Source: Plumapathes pennacea
Lineage: Eukaryota; Cnidaria; Anthozoa; Antipatharia; Myriopathidae
NCBI GenBank assembly: GCA_964036295.1
Contig: OZ038464.1
Span: forward strand, 27,057,008 to 27,121,007
DNA: 64,000 nt
Reading direction: 5' to 3'
Shown here piece by piece: positions 59,457 through 64,000 of this stretch (position 1 is its first letter; each line of letters opens with the position of its first letter). Below the pieces are notes generated by a model, which did no database searches, was not told the origin of the DNA, and saw nothing but the letters and a program-made list of their open reading frames with translations. The position numbers and the translations under genes are program-made.

Positions 59457-62400
59457 TAAAAATAATATTGTCAAAATTTATAGTGCACAAATCCATTTAG
59501 ATACGTTATGATCAAATGTGCATGATTCATATCATTAGTAATTCCCCTCCTGTCAAACAGTGGCTACAATGTACATGTAAAAAAATTTGCACTCACCATT
59601 TTTCGCTCTTTGATAAGTTTCTTCTCTTGTTTTTTCTCTTCCTTTAGTCTTTCACGCTCCTAGACCAATCAAAACAAAACAAATGCACCAATGTCTTACA
59701 GATCGATTTTTTTAAGAAAAGAAGAAGAATAGGAGGAGGAGGGTGCAGGGCACAGTCAAGTGAAAGCTCTGATTAGGAGGAGGACAATACTAAACCCTCC
59801 ACTCAGGAGGAGCTGGAGAGAAGGCTAAAGAAACTGGAAAAGGTCAGTATAGTGCAATGTGCAAGTCCTACTGTAAAATATGGTACAAGCAATTTAACAA
59901 AAGTACAAATTGTCACCTCAGCTTTTCGTTGTAACTCGATGGCCCTAATCATCATCTGCTGATGCTTCTTTTTTTCTTTTTCCTATAAAACAAGACATGT
60001 GGTGTCAGTCTGACATGGGCAAGTAGTCTCTTTTTCCATTTCATCGTTTCTTTGTAAAACTGTTTTTCTTAAGAATGTGTCACTATCAGAAAGATGCTCT
60101 TTACCTGCTGCTTTAACAAGACTGACTGCTGCCGCTTCAGCTCCCTCTCCTATGACAGGTAAGAAAATCACATTTATGAGTGCACATATTTTAACAATCA
60201 ATACCATGCACTGTAATTGATAATACAATCAACTCTCTCTAAGCAGACACTCCTCTAAAGCAGACACATCTCTAAGGAGGACAGCAATGCAGATTTGGTC
60301 ATTGCTGATTTTCACTTGTTTCTCTGTAACTGAACTCTCTAAGGTGGACAATAAATGCTAGTCCCAGGGGTTTCTGCCTTAAAGAGAGTTCACTGTAGTT
60401 ACTTGACAACTTCTTCATTTCAGTCGGCTCATTCCCAGGCTCCTAAAAACAGGCAAATAGGGCCTGGGAATTAGCCTGCGAAAACAGACAGATTTTCCGC
60501 CTGTTGCAGTTTGCGAGGCCAAAAAATACTGTCTGCAAACCAAAGTCAACAAACGACTTCTGTGATGTCACAGGCTGTCTGAACAGCAACCAATAAGAAA
60601 TTGTGAAAGAATGGTCTTTTCTTTGTCCCGTGCAGGAGAAATTATTGTCACAAACAGCACTGATGCAAGAGAGTTGGCAAGTATACAACAGAATTGCCTT
60701 TCCATATTCTCTTCACTGTACTGTCAGTATGGGGAGTTGTTAATTTATATATGATTAATTTCACTGTGTTAAATTTAATGTCAGTGATGTAATAATGTAT
60801 TATTCTTGTACCTTTGCTTTCCTCATGGCTTCCTCATATTTAGCATTAAGTGCATCTTCCTTCTTTCTATGGCGAGCCTATATCACAAACAAAGCAGCAA
60901 AGCCAGAAGGGTGGGACATACACATGTGTTGTGTGTACTGAATTCTGCAGAATTCTCAGCCAGTGAAGCTTTCCACTTGGCCTTGCTCTGGCTAATTTCT
61001 GTAACCTTATTTTGGAAGCTCAAAGGCACAGCAAAAATTACATAGAATAATACAAACTACTTTTAATAAAAAGCAACATTGGAAGTAATACACTCACCAT
61101 CTGTCGCTGCTGTTTGGCTTCTTCTTTAGCCATTTTCTTCTGCTCTGCCATCATCCGTACTGGAAGGCAAGGTGGCATACAGTAACGTCTGTGCATACTT
61201 GAAATGCACTATTGTCTACAGTCAACTATCTCTAAGGCAGACAGCATGCAGATTTGGTCCTTGCTGATTTTCAATTGTTTCTCTGTAAATGAACTCTCTC
61301 TAATGCAGACATCTCTCTAAGGCGGACACTAAATCTAGTCCCGAGAGTGCCCGCCTTAGAGAGAGCTGACTGTATCTATTTCTATGTACTTGACTTTATG
61401 TAGCAATAGGGTATGCAAGTGATGACATCACAAGACAATAGTTCACAAAATGTTGATTCTTTGATTTTGAAAATTTGGAGCCAACACAGCAATAACTACA
61501 GTACAACTGAGACAACATGGGTCAATAAAGGTAGAAATACAGTGCGACACTCCCAAACAAACTACCCAGTTATATTGCGAATACATGCATTACATAATTA
61601 ATGTGTGAGAGATTGCTGAGTTGTTGCTTTTGCTTTTGGCTTTTTGCTGTCGATAAACATATGGTACCAGAAAGAGCCGTGGATCAAACTTATACACTGT
61701 AGAATGCTTACCTTTTGCCTTTTTTGCCTCTTGAGCAGCTAAAGCTGCTTGCTGCCTTTCTATTTTCTTCCTCAACCTTATGTTGGCTAGAGCAAGATAA
61801 AAACCAGATCAGACGAATGCACGTCCTTGCCCACAAAGACTTTGACAGGCATGCACAGGCAGACTAGCACACACAACTAATGGATTTCAAGTTAACCCTT
61901 ACCCTACCCTGTTGTTCAGCAATTATTCCAAATTAAATACACAAAAGAAAAACATTTGGAAAAATTTGGAAATGTAACTGTAGGCTGGAAATATTTCCCG
62001 CAGCCATGAGTTCAATTTTATGCAAAAAAGAAATAATAACAAAAACAAAACACACTGAACACACAAAAAAGAACAACAACTACAGTACAACTACTATAAT
62101 AGTCACATGTTCAATAACAAAACATGCAGGATGAATATTCTTGCATAACCCATTGATAACCCCTACTGAGTGCATAGCAATTTAACATTGAATAGTAAAT
62201 TTGCCGAAACCTTTCTCCTTCTTAGCTTCTTTTGTCGCATCCACAGCTGCCTGTCTCTCAACTTTTCGACGCATTTTAGTCTCTGCTGCCTTCTGGATCA
62301 TTTCTGAAGCAAAGATGTTCAATTGGATGTCACAGTTTGTACTGGACAATCCCTTTTTTTTTAGTTTGCAACTCCTTCAAATTTGTTTGTGTTTATAACA

Positions 62401-63940
62401 TATTCAACATTTATACATGCACACAGTCAGACCGGCTTTTTAGCCAATCAGACTAATGAGATTCTAAAACTGGCATTGTCTCCTCATAATTTTATATGAA
62501 AGCAACTCTAACCAAAACAAAAAAATTGATTAATGCCAGCCTGATCTTTTACAATGTGTAAAGCCAGATGCCATTAAAAAGTTTGAGCTGGCATTTCAAG
62601 CATTAGGCTGAAGGACAAACGCTCAAAATGCAAGCTCAAGCTACAGTACTTCACAGCACCCAGGTTTTACACATCAACCTTTAGTAAATTAATAGCTTTT
62701 TCCACTGATCTTTTACAAGTTATTGTTCTTTAAGTATGTGCATTTATTTCTACATCACCAGCACATACCAGCATGCTGCCTTTTCTTCTCATTTCTTATT
62801 CTCTCCTTCTGTTGAGCTATTTTTTTCTTGGCATCAGCTGCTTCTTTCCTCATTTTAATTTCTTCCTTATCAAGAGGCTCAAATCCAGAACCCTACAAAA
62901 TGGAAGGAACAATTGAGGAAAGGTACATGTACCGTATGACATAAAGTTCTTCAGGGTATAATCCTTTTTGGTTTTGCAAACATTGCTGTCTTTCGTATTT
63001 TCCAAGATTTCCTCAATTTGGCTTTCTGTAAGTTAGCTGATTTATATATAAAATTATAATTTGAGATCAATAGTGAAGGGAGGGAGGCTGGGTGGAGGGA
63101 CGTATTTGGAAAATTTTGATCTTCACTTCAAACAAACACTCTTTCCCCAAATCTATATCAAAGTTACTGTTCCTAAGATATGAAATGTATTTCTGTAACT
63201 GAGATGTTTGACTGTATACTCTGTATTACACCTGTACCTCTTTGTATTCAAGAAATTCTCCAATGTACAACTTGGTGCTAAAACTGAAGTTTTCCAGAGT
63301 AAAGTCTGTGATTTTGTTCTTATTCAAGTACTGAAAACAAACAAACAATTTACAGTAAGCAATAGTCCTCAATTATCCACAAGATCTTAGAAGTTTGTGG
63401 AGGTACATGTACCCTGGTTCCAGAGATTCCTTGCTTGCCAATGAAAAGCTGCAAAGGCAAACAGTGGCGAGGGAACCTCATTGTGTGCATGGTAACAACC
63501 TCACTTCCATGCCAGTTCTTCTCGCTTGCAATCACCAGTGTTTGTCAAACATTAAACCAATCAGCGACGAAGTTCAGCTGAACTCATTGAAGTGAAGTTG
63601 CTACCTTGCCCGCCCAGAGGTCCTTTCTGCTCGCTTCATCGTCGCCATTCTTGTCGGAAAACTCTTGAAGGGGTAATATAAGGACCTCTGGAACCAGGGC
63701 AAGGTACATGTACATGTATATATTACTGTATAACACATACTACTGTATGTCAACATGTCAACCAGTTCCAAAGTCACCACACATTATTATGTACTTTCTA
63801 TAGACTGTAGAAAAAAAATGCAAACCCTTGTCACATCTGGGTATGTCCGAATTTTCTTTCCACAAGGTGAAAAATAGTACACATCTCCTCTCAGATTGCC
63901 ACGAGCACCTGCAGGTCGCAGGCGGGTCTGACGTCTCCAC
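50854..63940 (-). CDS. BAZ2: BAZ2-type chromatin remodelling subunit (5' end outside window)
   Basis: Regulatory subunit of ISWI remodellers (NoRC/BRF type) in the nucleus. Thirty-three in-frame exons give about 1403 residues to a TGA at 50854. Order of domains: MBD/TAM (63826-63940 and 63238-63330: [34 protein letters not shown]); a long basic coiled coil over ten small exons (62892-59180); DDT (58669-58780 and 58194-58330: [20 protein letters not shown]); WHIM/WAKZ-type segments (57907-58014, 57641-57750, 57419-57493); an acidic exon 56732-57056 with about 25 consecutive Glu; exon 55429-56459 with [20 protein letters not shown]; 54698-54885; 53815-53923; 53200-53335; PHD1 (52832-52921, 52638-52694); PHD2 (52354-52466, 51991-52030); and a bromodomain (51578-51826, 51271-51344, 51071-51152, 50854-50925). 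Remaining exons: 62769-62892, 62211-62303, 61712-61786, 61098-61159, 60812-60877, 60105-60149, 59917-59982, 59597-59659, 59180-59257, 55058-55143, 54327-54381, 53673-53731, 53484-53508. Vertebrate BAZ2A and BAZ2B have one PHD finger. Confidence 0.94.
54041..54250. repeat. BAZ2: 'AGGATCCTG' minisatellite in a BAZ2 intron
   Basis: At least a dozen irregular repeats of 11-20 bp built on aggatcctg(cc/tt) with a longer unit containing ttgtatttatcctatga. It is confined to the intron between exons 53815-53923 and 54327-54381. Confidence 0.9.
58381..58592 (+). mobile_element. MITE family A, diverged copy
   Basis: Matches the reference in atctaccatacagtagggag, accctgctcag and the end ccaggagtgaaatggtc. 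The left terminus is lost. It lies in a BAZ2 intron between the two DDT exons. Confidence 0.7.
59366..59456. repeat. (AAT)n-(AGT)n compound microsatellite
   Basis: About 18 AAT units run into about 12 AGT units, in a BAZ2 intron. Confidence 0.97.
59717..59862 (+). pseudogene. Inverted, broken copy of a BAZ2 exon end
   Basis: In the intron between exons 59597-59659 and 59917-59982, the plus strand carries a copy of the 3' part of the acidic exon 56732-56850 and some following intron. Shared blocks include ccctccactcaggaggagct, agaaactggaaaaggtcag and tatagtgcaatg. Relative to the true exon (which is on the minus strand) the copy is inverted. It has lost one base after ggtgcaggg, lost a GAT codon and gained an in-frame TAG at 59774-59776. 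It is therefore a pseudo-exon, though it keeps a consensus donor on its own strand. Confidence 0.85.
60226..60395. mobile_element. TA-flanked MITE (family B), copy 1
   Basis: A 170-bp element with ends caatcaactctctctaagc and, complemented, cagtgaactctctttaaggc, and TA on both sides. It shares its interior (gcagatttggtc, ttctctgtaa) with the copy at 61219-61372. It lies in a BAZ2 intron. Confidence 0.8.
61219..61372. mobile_element. TA-flanked MITE (family B), copy 2
   Basis: A 154-bp element with ends cagtcaactatctctaaggc and, complemented, cagtcagctctctctaaggc. TA lies on both sides. It is in the BAZ2 intron next upstream on the transcript from exon 61098-61159. A decayed relative is probably present at about 7880-8005. 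Confidence 0.8.
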
Positions 63941-64000
63941 CTGCAAAGAAAAACAACAGTTTAATGAAGGCATACTAATTTGCAAGCAACACATATCTTA

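Overview
The window is nuclear DNA from an animal with intron-dense genes, most probably a cnidarian and perhaps a stony coral. The basis is metazoan gene content (spartin, BAZ2, chondroitin polymerising factor, GPCR, PAQR), many short exons with GT/AG borders, AT-rich introns, abundant microsatellites and MITE-like repeats of styles I associate with coral genomes. The phylum is an inference; no marker gene proves it. Six multi-exon gene models were assembled by hand from splice sites. The four that are complete with both ends well supported (SLC38-like, kinase, spartin, CHPF) and the long BAZ2 fragment keep an open frame through every junction.

Layout, left to right. 1-5470 (-): mitochondrial citrate synthase, missing only its C-terminal part. 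Its start faces that of an SLC38-like amino-acid transporter at 5670-10584 (+), with 199 bp between the two ATGs. 10585-15988: no gene recognised. 15989-17080 (-): an intronless class A GPCR whose DRY motif reads EQY. 17081-21165: no gene, with a small pogo/Tigger-like MITE inside a longer palindrome. 21166-29876 (-): a 21-exon CMGC-type (DYRK/HIPK-like) protein kinase I cannot assign to a named vertebrate family. It is divergent, over 283 bp, with spartin at 30160-39702 (+). Spartin's last intron contains a whole intronless PAQR receptor gene (37250-38344, +). 41044-42558 (+): a core-2/I-branching GlcNAc transferase. 45530-49997 (+): a CHPF-type chondroitin polymerising factor. 50854-63940 (-): 33 exons of a BAZ2-type chromatin remodelling subunit (MBD/TAM, coiled coil, DDT, two PHD fingers, bromodomain), whose 5' end lies beyond the window.

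The genes form no operon or pathway. They cover central metabolism, transport, signalling, lipid-droplet/endosome biology, glycan synthesis and chromatin. Two head-to-head pairs share short intergenic promoters. The two neighbouring glycosyltransferases act in different glycan pathways. I found no rRNA, no CRISPR array and no tRNA that I could support by eye.

The points most worth a second look are the unassigned kinase with an altered activation loop and a repeat-bearing tail, an inverted broken copy of a BAZ2 exon inside another BAZ2 intron, the nested PAQR gene, the EQY receptor, tandem PHD fingers in BAZ2, and several MITE families with visible terminal inverted repeats.
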